Shown one piece after another: positions 1 to 8,260 of a stretch of DNA of 18,024 bases; the first letter of the stretch is position 1; the number at the start of each line of letters is the position of its first letter. The notes beneath the pieces are model-generated. The model did no database searches. It was not told the origin of the DNA and saw nothing but the letters and a program-made list of their open reading frames with translations. The stretch comes from Acidobacteriota bacterium. GTDB lineage: Bacteria; Acidobacteriota; Terriglobia; UBA7540. Made by a program: the position numbers and the translations under genes. Location of the stretch: contig PLWR01000257.1 of assembly GCA_003165615.1 (NCBI GenBank), forward strand, positions 1-18,024. The letters are read 5' to 3'.

Positions 1-100
1 CCTCGGTGGCGATCAGAGATGTCAGAGCAACATCATTCTGAAACCGCTACCGCAGGAGGGCAACTGTTGACTTTCTACAAACACCTGTTTTGGACAAGAG

Positions 101-268
101 TGCCCGCCCATCACCCGCTTCGTACTTCGCGTAGATCCCCTACAGGTCTAAGGCCTCCACCACCTCCGCCACAAATCGCGCCAGGTGGCCCTCCGGCAGC
201 CAATCCTGCAACGAGGGATGGAGCAAGTACGCTTGATTCAAATCGCAACTCCTGAACCGTTTGCCCAT
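101..268 (-). pseudogene. IS1182-type transposase, N-terminal relic
   Basis: Reading the minus strand from an ATG at 268-266 gives MGKRFRSCDLNQAYLLHPSL, followed by QDWLPEGHLARFV and VVEALDL, an in-frame TAG, and then GIYAKYEAGDGR. This is the characteristic N-terminus of IS1182-family (DUF772-type) transposases, where a short QxxLLPPSLQDWLPExHLAxF block is followed by the IYxxYxxGxGRP block. The similarity stops near position 101, and nothing resembling the DDE catalytic core follows before the window edge. The stop inside the conserved block and the missing remainder make it a dead fragment. I saw no terminal inverted repeat. Recognition is by eye. Confidence 0.72.
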
Positions 269-397
269 AACCTCATCTTACAACCCTTACTCATCCTGTC
301 AATAAGAACAACCCCCTGCCGCGGAACAATCCGCAGCCTTTCCCTGTTAGGTATCAAAATCTATTTCCGACAGGCTCCTGGCCGACCTTGGCCCCGT

Positions 398-895
398 GGT
401 GTGGGTCAATCCAATCCCGGCGTCAAGAGGCGTTTCTACGACGCGGGGGAGGCCGGCCTCTCCGTCTCGGTTTCCCCCCAGCTCTTCCTCAACAACCCCG
501 GCGACGCCGTCCGTCGTGGAATCACTCCCGCCAGCCAATTCTTCCGCCTGCCCGTCGAATTCTCCAAGAAATTTGGCCCCGTGGGGGTGGATTACGAAGC
601 TGGTCATCAGTTTGTGCGCAAAGGGCCGAACGGCTGGATCAACGGGCTTGTCCTCGGCCACGATTTCACCAAGAAAGTCGAATTGGATATGGAAATTTAT
701 TCCCAGGGAACTTTCCATCCATCCGGCATCCAGCCCACGGTCGACATTGGCGGTCGCTACAAACTCCATAGTCCGATAATCATTCTCTTCATGGCCGGAC
801 GCAGCTTTGAACCAACCCGCCCCAATCAGCCCTATGTCATCGGTTATTTCGGCATTCAACTCCTGCTGCCCCCCAAGTCCTACAAATCCGATTGA
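398..895 (+). pseudogene. MetA-type outer-membrane protein, C-terminal relic
   Basis: The reading frame from about 398 to the TGA at 893-895 encodes roughly 165 residues. They resemble the C-terminal two-thirds of the phenol MetA-degradation-like (transporter-like) outer-membrane family: a GVKRRFYD block, then SVSPQLFLNN, a QFFRLPVEFSKKFGP segment, alternating beta-strand-like stretches, and a final FMAGRSFEP...IGYFGIQLLL. Family members usually carry about 100 more residues at the N-terminus, including a signal peptide. Here the frame stays open upstream to 185, but that part shows no signal peptide and no family similarity. I read it as an N-terminally truncated barrel gene. An intact short gene cannot be fully excluded, but no convincing start or ribosome-binding site precedes it. 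Confidence 0.6.
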
Positions 896-1128
896 CCCTG
901 CACCCTCAATTCTCCTCCGGGATCAACGTCCGATGGGAACAGTATCTTCGGCACCCATCCGCTGATGGCGGGAACGGCGTCTTTCAACGACGAGAGGAGT
1001 GTACAAGTGCAACCCAAGATGAGCACCATAGCCAGCGGATGAAGAATGAACGAGTTTTCTATCCGGCAGAGGCGGACCGCCGAGATTGTCGCTCTGCACT
1101 GTGGTGTTACCTTAATTGTTCTGCAGGT

Positions 1129-1266
1129 ATGCGGGAAGGATTAGCGCCGCTGCTTAATCGGCAGTCTGATATGGAGGTGGTTGCGCAGGCAAGTGACGAG
1201 GGCGCAGCCATTGAAATGTTCCGTCAGGACTAGCCGGATGTTACGCCAATCGACCTGCAAGTGCCG
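1129..1266 (+). pseudogene. NarL/FixJ-type receiver domain, broken fragment
   Basis: The frame from 1129 gives MREGLAPLLNRQSDMEVVAQ, then ASDEGAAIEMFRQD, a TAG stop at 1231-1233, then PDVTPIDLQVP up to 1266. This matches the first half of LuxR-type response-regulator receivers (xxVREGLAxLLxxQxDMEVVAEAxDG...RPDVxLxDLQMP). GAC at 1252-1254 would be the phospho-acceptor aspartate. The acidic pocket residues upstream (xxADDH) are missing, the stop splits the domain, and the helix-turn-helix output domain is absent: downstream sequence runs into the convergent phosphatase gene. It is a non-functional relic. Confidence 0.7.
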
Positions 1267-1292
1267 CCGACGCCGTTTTTGACTTCCGCCGA

Positions 1293-2606
1293 TTACCTTG
1301 AGACGAAGCGATTGTCGATGGCTTTCTGGAGTATTTTCTCAAACGTTTCCCAGGAGCAGCCGTTGCTTTCCGTTGCGGATTCACAACCCGGAACCGTAAC
1401 CTCTTCCTTTGCGGGTGGCGCGGCAAGGGTAAGGGGAGTGGCGCTTCGCATCTGCGGGAGCGTCTGCGCAAGATACTGCGTGCGGACGAAGAATTTTGCC
1501 GTGCCCGGCTGCTGCCACAACGAAAAGATGAGCGCACCCCCGGGTGGCGTGTCGTCCGGCTGATACCCTGGCAAGTGCCAGGAAAGGCCGAGCATGCCGG
1601 AAAGATTCGAGAGATTGGTATCGTGCCCCGACAAGATCAGGACTGCGGCTCCCGGAGAGCCCAGCGCTCCCGGCACCGCCTTCCCGGATTCCGCTTGCTC
1701 CATTGACAGCAACACATGATCGAAAAGGTTGGAACCCCTTGCCCGAGCGAGATAAGGGGCACGCCGCGTCAGGTCCGAGGCAAGCGCGTGGAGTTCAAGA
1801 ATGCGTAACAAGTTATCCGCATCAAGGCGCCCCCAGCCCAGATCTTTGCCTTGCATTCCATTCGTGTATTCGAGCAACAGGTCCTCACCCAGGGTCGATG
1901 CTACGCTCAAGGCTTCACTGATTTGAACGGATTTTTCGGTTACAGCAACACTGAGGTCTTCCGGAGGCTCGATCCGTTTCTGCGGCGGCCTTCCACCTCC
2001 CACCAGCACCGACGGAAGTGCATCAAAAGCGGCACGATGCAAACTCAGGAAATGTTTTGCCTTGTCACCCAAGCGCTCTTGCACCGCCTTGGCAGCCATT
2101 TCCAAATCCGCTTTCGCTATTCCGGCCGCACTGGGATCGAAAAGCGGGTCGCGGCTGCCCTCCGGCGCCGAATGGACAGCGACGGCGCAACCCGGGAGCA
2201 AAGACTCTGCCAAAGCGCGGCCTGTCTCGAGCGTTCGCTGGTCCGTGTCCGCATGAATGTAAACTCGTCCCGCATCTCCGCACCCCTGAGGTCTCAGCAG
2301 GCGTTCGCGGGACAGCCACTCGCGGTAGTAGGCCCCCATAATCTGCATGAGGACTCGGCCATGCGGGGTAAGATATCCGGGAGGAACGCCCCAATCCGGC
2401 CATGGCTCTGCCTCATACTGATTGAGGCGATCGGATGTCCACGTGGGTGAGCGCACTCCGTGCCGGCTGATGATGACCACGTAACGCAGTTGCGGCGGGG
2501 CGGCGCGGCCTGCGGCTGCAACACCGGTACACACCCCCCACGCCGCTATGAACAAGAGCACAGTTTGAAAACGTCTCAACGCAACCTCACAATGCAGGCC
2601 AACCAT
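1293..2606 (-). CDS. Exported histidine acid phosphatase (phytase / glucose-1-phosphatase type)
   Basis: The 437-residue protein hydrolyses phosphomonoesters, probably in the periplasm or outside the cell. The family signature RHGVRSP lies at residues 48-54, with His49 as the predicted phospho-acceptor, and the proton-donor HD pair lies in SGHDTNL at 328-329. A conserved DTDQRT stretch (120-125) supplies another family arginine. An N-terminal hydrophobic stretch (about 14-33) ending in AAAGRA looks like a signal peptide. Length agrees with AppA/Agp-like enzymes. The start is ATG at 2606, preceded by a purine-rich GTGGGGA; a TTG nine codons later is a possible alternative. The gene begins 17 bases after the stop of the beta-propeller gene, so the two are probably cotranscribed. 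The substrate (phytate, sugar phosphate or other) cannot be read from the sequence. Confidence 0.88.
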   Translation of the reverse strand: MVGLHCEVALRRFQTVLLFIAAWGVCTGVAAAGRAAPPQLRYVVIISRHGVRSPTWTSDRLNQYEAEPWPDWGVPPGYLTPHGRVLMQIMGAYYREWLSRERLLRPQGCGDAGRVYIHADTDQRTLETGRALAESLLPGCAVAVHSAPEGSRDPLFDPSAAGIAKADLEMAAKAVQERLGDKAKHFLSLHRAAFDALPSVLVGGGRPPQKRIEPPEDLSVAVTEKSVQISEALSVASTLGEDLLLEYTNGMQGKDLGWGRLDADNLLRILELHALASDLTRRAPYLARARGSNLFDHVLLSMEQAESGKAVPGALGSPGAAVLILSGHDTNLSNLSGMLGLSWHLPGYQPDDTPPGGALIFSLWQQPGTAKFFVRTQYLAQTLPQMRSATPLTLAAPPAKEEVTVPGCESATESNGCSWETFEKILQKAIDNRFVSR

Positions 2607-2623
2607 CTGGTCCCCACTGATCT

Positions 2624-3676
2624 CTAGCGGCCATAAACCAGAACGCGGAAGGTTCCCAGAGCGGCTCGCTGCTGTGGACGGGGCTGGCCCGGAGTAGCCG
2701 GTGGACCAAAATCTGCTGTGTCCACGAACAGGTTGTGGGTTTTGGTATCGAGTCCCATCGTCTTGGCCCCGAACTCGGTTTTGAGGGTCTCGACCTCGCT
2801 GAATTTGTCCGGCGAGTCTTCGTGGAAGATATGGATCATCCCCTCGCGGGTGGAGGCGAAGATCATACCTGTTGCCGGTTCATAAGCAGCGGCATCCGTG
2901 CCCCCCGAGATCGGGAACGACTGGATAATCTCGCCGCTGTCGGCATCCGTCACTACGAACATTTGAGGGTTGCGGCCGGCGCTGAAAAGCCGCCGGTGCT
3001 CTAGGTCCATCGCGAGGGCCGTGGGCTTTCCCGCCGGAGCAACCGGCCAGCGCGACTTGATCGTCAATGTGCGGGAATCGATGGCGATGACTTCGTTCTT
3101 GTCTTCCATATTGATGTAAACAGTTCCCTTGCCGTCGGTGACGGCGAATTCAGGGGCACCGCCCAGCGCTAGGGTCCCCACCACGGTTCCGCTCCCGGCA
3201 TCGATCACGGTGGAGCTGTTGGGTTCTCCATTCTGGGCAAATACACGTTTGGAGGCGGGATCATAGATAACAGAGTCAGCGTCCTTATCGGCGTTCACCT
3301 CGCCGGTCACCTTGAGGGTCTTCAGGTCGAAGATGATTACTTTTCCCTGGGCTCCGTCGGTGATGAATCCGCGGCCAAACCCGCTGGCGATGGCAACCCC
3401 GTGGTCCTGTTTCAAACCCGTGATATTGCCCATCAGGCTGCCGCTATCAGCGTCGATGACTTTAATCTCCGTGCCATGTGACAGGTAGACGCGGCGCGCG
3501 GAGGAATCCACCGTGATGTAGTCGAAGTATTCCCGTGTACTACCCTCGGCTGCGCCGAAATTGTATTTACTGAGCAGGTGATAACCGCCCGTGGCGGCCA
3601 TCGCCAGAGCAAATGAACTGAGCAGGAAAAAAGATACGCCAGGCGCAATACGGCGTGGGGCTGATAATGACTTCAC
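2624..3676 (-). CDS. Exported YVTN-type beta-propeller protein
   Basis: The 350-residue product starts at GTG 3676, chosen because GGAGGG (3683-3688) lies six bases upstream and the next residues form a signal peptide (KSLSAPRR then a hydrophobic run to about residue 28). The open frame extends 35 codons further upstream but without a comparable ribosome-binding site. The mature part consists of repeated units of about 40 residues with VDSSARRVYLSHG, VIDADSGS, IIFDLKTLKV, VIYDPASKRVF, VIDAGSGTVVG and VVTDADSGEI motifs. These are typical of YncE/YVTN-family seven-bladed propellers. No catalytic motif is visible, and family members mostly bind ligands, DNA or surfaces. It lies directly upstream of the acid phosphatase with the same polarity. 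Its role is unknown; an extracytoplasmic sensing or binding job next to a phosphatase is inference. Confidence 0.85.
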   Translation of the reverse strand: MKSLSAPRRIAPGVSFFLLSSFALAMAATGGYHLLSKYNFGAAEGSTREYFDYITVDSSARRVYLSHGTEIKVIDADSGSLMGNITGLKQDHGVAIASGFGRGFITDGAQGKVIIFDLKTLKVTGEVNADKDADSVIYDPASKRVFAQNGEPNSSTVIDAGSGTVVGTLALGGAPEFAVTDGKGTVYINMEDKNEVIAIDSRTLTIKSRWPVAPAGKPTALAMDLEHRRLFSAGRNPQMFVVTDADSGEIIQSFPISGGTDAAAYEPATGMIFASTREGMIHIFHEDSPDKFSEVETLKTEFGAKTMGLDTKTHNLFVDTADFGPPATPGQPRPQQRAALGTFRVLVYGR

Positions 3677-3682
3677 GTGGAA

Positions 3683-3688
3683 CCCTCC
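3683..3688 (-). promoter_or_regulatory. Ribosome-binding site deciding the beta-propeller start
   Basis: The minus strand reads GGAGGG here, six bases before the GTG at 3676. It places the start at a signal peptide rather than at the ATG 35 codons further upstream. Confidence 0.75.
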
Positions 3689-3784
3689 GTTCAACTGAAT
3701 ATAAGCAGTTCCGCTTAAGAATCGAGGCCGAGGATTCCGACTCTCAGGAGTCAGAACCCTCGGCCCGCGATTTCGCACCACTGC

Positions 3785-4254
3785 TTATTTACCCGCGCCG
3801 CTTTCCCAGTGGGGAAAGAGGTAATTGTCGCCATTGGGACCATTGATGCCGTACGCGGCGCCGTCCTGGTAGTTGTACTGGTAGATGCTGGCGCCGTTGT
3901 AGGTCATGCCATAACGCAGGTTAAGGCGGTTGCGCGTGTAACTGGGGCTGATGTTCCACACGCTGGGAGATTGACCGTCACTTTGGAACTGAAGTCTGAG
4001 AATCCGACATAGGAAACAGAGATCGTATAGTCGCCGGCTGCCACATTCGCAACCGTGAACTCACCTTATGGGTCCGAGACGCGCGAAAGTCCACCCGGCT
4101 GCAATGTGACCTGCGTACCCTGAAGTGCACTTCCTGAGCTGTCCACGACGCGGCCGTCGATCCTGCCCTTGTTCCCTTGGGCCAGTGCCATAGACACACT
4201 CAGGCACATAGACGCGAAAATCAGAATAGGCTTATAACACCATCGGTAATTCAT
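3785..4254 (-). pseudogene. Oar-type TonB-dependent receptor, collapsed remnant
   Basis: A good start survives: GGAGGAG (4261-4267) six bases before ATG 4254, then a signal peptide (MNYRWCYKPILIFASMC to MALAQG) and the first strands of a carboxypeptidase-regulatory-like domain (GRIDGRVVDSSGSALQGTQV). A TAA codon follows VSDP where CAA or another residue codon is expected. The domain then continues in frame (GEFTVANVAAGDYTISVSYV). Near 3960 the frame shifts, and the next similarity (WNISPSYTRNRLNLRYGMTY, then NGASIYQYNYQDGAAYG) matches the C-terminal part of the barrel, so most of the roughly 1,000-residue receptor has been deleted. It ends at TAA 3787-3785. Intact relatives import bulky substrates across the outer membrane. 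Confidence 0.8.
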
Positions 4255-4552
4255 GCAGTACTCCTCCTGCCTCATGAGAGTCATTTAAAATAACTGGACG
4301 AAAAAAACCACCTGGGAGGGACCTGGGGGCCTTAAATGAACTTAACGTCCTCAATAACCACAAACCGTACGACAGGAAGAAGGCTATCGCCATCAAGTTA
4401 ACGGAGAGTGACAAATTGACGACCGTGGCGTTAAGTTGAAAAAGACATGTTGACCGTTTTTGTCAATTGGGAGAGTGGCCTTCCCTTCGATGTTTTCACT
4501 CACGCCGCAGCCATGAGGCTCTTGAATTTCGACCCCGAACGGGTGGCGATGT
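4255..4552. other. Non-coding stretch between two relics
   Basis: About 300 bases without a supported gene. It holds the ribosome-binding site of the dead receptor, an A-run at 4301-4307 and an 11-base-period direct repeat of ACCTGGG (4310-4316 and 4321-4327). I see no promoter or terminator that I would defend. Confidence 0.5.
4261..4267 (-). promoter_or_regulatory. Ribosome-binding site of the receptor remnant
   Basis: GGAGGAG on the minus strand, six bases ahead of the ATG at 4254, is still perfect although the gene behind it is dead. This suggests recent decay. Confidence 0.6.
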
Positions 4553-4708
4553 TCACTTTAGTTCGAGGGGGACGCTTATAGTGCCGAGTCCACTGAGGTT
4601 ATCGCGGACGGCGAACTTCACTTCGTACTTGCCGGGGGGCAGATCGATCTTCTCCGGAATTCCGACGCCGGTTTGGAGGATTTTCTGCAGCCGTTCAGGA
4701 CTAAAGCT
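4553..4708 (-). pseudogene. VWA-domain protein, C-terminal tail fragment
   Basis: The frame encodes SFSPERLQKILQTGVGIPEK, then IDLPPGKYEVKFAVRDNLSG and LGTISVPLELK before the stop at 4553. This matches the last 50 or so residues of the long secreted von Willebrand A-type proteins typical of Acidobacteria, which end in LPPGxYxLRxAVRDNxTGxIGTxxxPLxV. The VWA domain itself (MIDAS motif DxSxS) is absent: upstream residues look random and the open frame begins only at 4789. It is a leftover of a much larger gene that would have run from the right, into the space now occupied by the alpha-galactosidase end. Confidence 0.55.
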
Positions 4709-4805
4709 GGTAGCGATGGCTTGCGACATGCTGGCAATGCTCTGCATTAAGCAGTTTCGTTGGTTTGCCCGATTTCGCTGAAACGCCACGAGTCAACAAC
4801 TAGGC

Positions 4806-7364
4806 TCACTTATTGATCCTCTTATATTCAACGAGGAGCGAGCCGGGGCGATCAGCAATCTCGGCTCTCAGGCGCTGAAGTTCAGCTCCCACGATTACTG
4901 TCTTCTTCGATGGCGCGTAGGTCGGGTAGAAGGTCACTTCGTATTCAGCCTTCGGCTCAATCTCATTCAGGGCAAAGTCGTAGCTGCCGTAGTGGGAGAG
5001 ATGCCGGCGGAAAGCCAGCACCATACCGTCCTGCTCAGCCGTCCGGTGATATTGCATTACGCACCAATCTTCCGGGCTGGTGGTTACTTCGGTGAGTGGG
5101 TAGAAATTGCCAAAGAAGTACTTGCGGATGCGTTTCCCTTCCGCGATGGCCTGCTTAAGCTGGTCGCGCGGATAGCCGGCGGGCCGCACGTCTTCACCGA
5201 AGGCGATGCCCGCATTGAACCCGCTGCGAAACCAATAGGGGCTTGCGCCCATCTGCCCACTCGTGCTGAAAGGCACATAGCGACTGAGGCCCGCCGTCAT
5301 CAACTGGTTCTGCAAGGCGGCCTGGTCAAAGTCCAGGTTCATCAGCGGAAATCCGGTGCCGTCCGTTCGCCAAAGAGGAAGCGAGCGAGCAGATGTTTCC
5401 AGGTCGATGCGCCGCCCGCCGCTGGCACAGTTATCAATATAGAGATGAGGGAAGGCCTGAAGTATGTCATCCCACATCTTGTACAGGCCTTCCACGTAGC
5501 GAATTTCCGCCATGCCCACGCGGTCCGGATCCTGCAAATCCAGGATCTTCCAAAAAGGTCCGGGATCGAGGTTGTAATCGATGCGCAGGCAGTCGAGCCC
5601 GTACGCTTTGATCACGGCCTCCAGATACCTTGTCATGTACTCACGGGCCGCCGGCAAGCCCAAGTTGAACAAGCCCCTGTTTCGCTCCCAACCGGAACCT
5701 TGGACAACCTTCACAACCCATTCAGGATGTTCCCGGGCGAGGTACGTTCCAATGTGCACGCGTTCGGGTTCGAACCAGACCATGAACCCCATTCCCTCCC
5801 GGTGGGCTGCGTCGCTGATCGGCCTCAGGCCGCGCGGAAAGCGGTCAGGGGGTTCCGCCCGTTGGATGGGAAAACCATAGTGCCCCATCCCATTGGGGAA
5901 CCCGTCTTTGGTCCAGTAGGCGTCCAGCCAGAGCATTTCGAATCCCAGCCCCTTGATCGAATCCAAGTGCGAAAGGACATCGCTCTCCGTGCTGTCATTG
6001 AGTTCGTAGAAAGAAGTACTGAGATGGGCGATGGGTGGAGTGACGATGGCTCCATCGATCCTGGGGACAATGTGGCCCAGCATGGTGGAACGAAACAGGT
6101 TGTAGCCGTGCGTGCAATCATCGCCAAACCAGTAGAGCTGCAGAATTCGCGGGCTCCGGATGCTCTCACCCGGATGCAGCCGAAGGTGCAGGTTCTGCAT
6201 GCCGGCTTGCAGGCGCAATTTCCCGTCCTGCTGCCGCTCGAGCTGGGCGCTCCATTGACCCGACCAGCCAATGGCGGTAACGACCCCACCCCCGCCATAC
6301 TGGACGGTGAAAAACGGGCAAGCCTTTTGCGAAGGCCTGCCGTCGGTGGGTGCGAACTCGATTCGCTGCCCGGGTTGAATCGAATCTTCCAGCGGCTGCC
6401 AATCGTCCACCTGGGCGTCACTTCCCCGGAGCCGATGCAACCTGGGGGTGGTCCCGACTCCGGGGTTGAGCGTGACATCCAGGGCCTTGACCTTCTCAAG
6501 GATGGGGGTGTCTTTGCTGCCCTGATTGGTGAAATACAAAGTCCAATCGACGCCCGCGGTATCCGTGTAGATGGTGGCCACCGCGCGCACTTCCAAACCC
6601 GTCGCCGGGTCCTGTAGTGTTACAATGCGCCGCAGCCGCTTATCATCCAGTTTTTCCGCTCGAACATCCCGTTTCCATTTGCCCAGGAATTGACGCGACG
6701 GCTGGCCACCAAGCGTGAACGAGAATGGGAAATCGGTGTTTGCTTCCCATTGGTCGGCAAGTTCGTCAAGCCACAATTGCGAACCGTCCTGGAGCACCAC
6801 GCGGGCATCAGCCCAGTTACCGCGGCCGGGAAACTCGCTGCCGGGGGCCGCTTCCACCACCAGGTCAAAGGTTTGCGCCCCATCCAGCGGAACATCCAGG
6901 GTAAGCGCCGCTGCCAATGTTTTAATGAACTCGCTCACAAAAACTGTCTTGCCGCCAACCTCCACGCGAAATCTGATTGCGGTATGTGAGACGTCCGCGG
7001 TTGGATCCAATCCGACGTCCGCCCGGAACCGGGCCGCGGGCTGGGTGAGTTTCACCTGCAACACGCTGCGCGACCTGACGCCGATACCTCGGGCGTAGGT
7101 TTTCTCACCCAGTCGAATTTTCCCTCCCAGCGAACAGAGGTTCTTTTTTGTATCGCCCGCCCGCTCCTCACGGACCAGAAGCAGGCGGTTGTTCGGCGCC
7201 ATTGGCGTTTGGACGTCGGCGAATGCCCTCTCTGCCCACGCGCGGTTGAACCACAATTCTTGAGTCGCCGGCTTGGCCTTTTCGTCAGGGAAAAGCGGAG
7301 GAACAATAGCAATTTGAGAGGCCACGGTTAATAACAGGCTTAAAAGAATTGCATTTTTGCGCAT
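4806..7364 (-). CDS. Exported NPCBM-GH36-type alpha-galactosidase (melibiase)
   Basis: The 852-residue protein should release terminal alpha-galactose from oligosaccharides or polysaccharides outside the cytoplasm. The start is ATG 7364 with GGGAGGGG (7372-7379) seven bases upstream, followed by a signal peptide (MRKNAILLSLLLTVAS). Residues about 36-195 form an NPCBM carbohydrate-binding domain (SLGGKIRLGEKTYARGIGVR). About 205-430 is the beta-sandwich of GH36-like enzymes, and about 445-760 is the (beta/alpha)8 barrel. Visible barrel motifs are MLWLDAYW (477-484), FMVWFEPE (527-534), LRIDYN (593-598, predicted nucleophile Asp596), NCASGGRRID (645-654) and LWRTDGTG (664-671, predicted acid/base Asp668). 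A small C-terminal beta domain follows. The acid/base context WRTD differs from the common W(S/T)SD. The frame is open for 62 more codons upstream, but these lack a signal peptide. Confidence 0.88.
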   Translation of the reverse strand: MRKNAILLSLLLTVASQIAIVPPLFPDEKAKPATQELWFNRAWAERAFADVQTPMAPNNRLLLVREERAGDTKKNLCSLGGKIRLGEKTYARGIGVRSRSVLQVKLTQPAARFRADVGLDPTADVSHTAIRFRVEVGGKTVFVSEFIKTLAAALTLDVPLDGAQTFDLVVEAAPGSEFPGRGNWADARVVLQDGSQLWLDELADQWEANTDFPFSFTLGGQPSRQFLGKWKRDVRAEKLDDKRLRRIVTLQDPATGLEVRAVATIYTDTAGVDWTLYFTNQGSKDTPILEKVKALDVTLNPGVGTTPRLHRLRGSDAQVDDWQPLEDSIQPGQRIEFAPTDGRPSQKACPFFTVQYGGGGVVTAIGWSGQWSAQLERQQDGKLRLQAGMQNLHLRLHPGESIRSPRILQLYWFGDDCTHGYNLFRSTMLGHIVPRIDGAIVTPPIAHLSTSFYELNDSTESDVLSHLDSIKGLGFEMLWLDAYWTKDGFPNGMGHYGFPIQRAEPPDRFPRGLRPISDAAHREGMGFMVWFEPERVHIGTYLAREHPEWVVKVVQGSGWERNRGLFNLGLPAAREYMTRYLEAVIKAYGLDCLRIDYNLDPGPFWKILDLQDPDRVGMAEIRYVEGLYKMWDDILQAFPHLYIDNCASGGRRIDLETSARSLPLWRTDGTGFPLMNLDFDQAALQNQLMTAGLSRYVPFSTSGQMGASPYWFRSGFNAGIAFGEDVRPAGYPRDQLKQAIAEGKRIRKYFFGNFYPLTEVTTSPEDWCVMQYHRTAEQDGMVLAFRRHLSHYGSYDFALNEIEPKAEYEVTFYPTYAPSKKTVIVGAELQRLRAEIADRPGSLLVEYKRINK

Positions 7365-7371
7365 CCTGGAA

Positions 7372-7379
7372 CCCCTCCC
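7372..7379 (-). promoter_or_regulatory. Ribosome-binding site deciding the alpha-galactosidase start
   Basis: GGGAGGGG on the minus strand sits seven bases ahead of the ATG at 7364 and directly precedes the signal-peptide start. It is a better choice than the upstream in-frame start near 7550. Confidence 0.75.
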
Positions 7380-8164
7380 GGCTGATGTCGACAAGCGCAG
7401 AACAATTGTGGGTTGAACTTCGCCCTCGAACGTACGCTCATGGCAGATACCACGATGCTCGAAAGCTTCCTTCACCAAGTGTGAGTCGGAATTTCCATGG
7501 TCGAGTTCGCGTCCGCCCGATAACATACACCTGCCCCCCTTTGGGTACAACTGTCAGCCGGGTCAGCGCTGCCAGGTCCTCACACGCCGCGGAACGGACC
7601 CTTACTTCTTGTCATGTTGGCCACGATAGATCCCCGATACCAGCTCATACTCTTATCGTTCAAGGGGAGTTCAGCAGACTCATCGAAGGCAACAAGTCGA
7701 AGCCCGTTGTGATTGGTTTCGGCCGGGTGCCAGCGAGGTTCCGGTGTTCACACCTGGAGCAACCGCGAATGGGAACGCGCCAATGAGCGCTTGGGATAGT
7801 GTTTTTGTTTCGAACGTTCACGGCTTACTGCAAAGGCAGTCGGGTTTTCGGAGTTCGGACCTTCCAGTGAGCAGATAGGCTGTACGCTGGGCTGTTTTCA
7901 CTAATATTCGCACCGCTTTAATCCCGATCTCTGTGGAACGGCGCCGCTTGGCTAGATTCGCGGCGTTCTTGGGATCAACACGCAATAGACCGGTTTATCC
8001 CGGCGCACTGGCTACCCGCTAATGTTATGTTGCCAAGTTAATAATCGAGTGTACACCAGATGCTGAGGCCAGCGCTACAGTATGCCGCGGTTTGCCATGA
8101 TATGTTAGAAACCAAAGGGGTTAGCGTTTCGCGACAATAAGTCTAAACTCCTTTTAAAAGGAAA

Positions 8165-8260
8165 ATGGTTAGCTTGAAAGTGGGAATCGGGGACGAAAAA
8201 AAAGCGGGGTTTGCCAAGATGTATCAGTTGAACGTCTTCAAGGGCGCCCTTGCGCTATAG
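8165..8260 (+). CDS. Possible 31-residue small protein or gene stub
   Basis: ATG 8165 is preceded by AAAAGGAA and opens a 31-codon frame, MVSLKVGIGDEKKAGFAKMY then QLNVFKGALAL, closed by TAG at 8258-8260. The peptide is lysine-rich and protein-like rather than random in appearance. I do not recognise a family. It could be a genuine small protein, the first codons of a gene cut by a nonsense mutation, or chance. It is convergent with the GH-A-like gene, whose stop is about 100 bases to the right. Confidence 0.2.
   Translation: MVSLKVGIGDEKKAGFAKMYQLNVFKGALAL

Noticed and set aside
347..859. 170-codon minus-strand frame
   Set aside because: It is antisense to the MetA-type relic, whose plus-strand translation carries clear family blocks.
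4301..4327. Possible terminator: A-run on the plus strand beside ACCTGGG repeats
   Set aside because: The two ACCTGGG copies are in the same orientation, so they cannot form a hairpin.
4232..4414. 60-codon minus-strand frame with a hydrophobic start
   Set aside because: It has no recognisable family, no clear ribosome-binding site, and overlaps the leader of the receptor relic.
4992..6617. Long 541-codon plus-strand frame
   Set aside because: It is antisense to the alpha-galactosidase, which has all its family motifs; the translated product shows no domain and is explained by the codon bias of the real gene.
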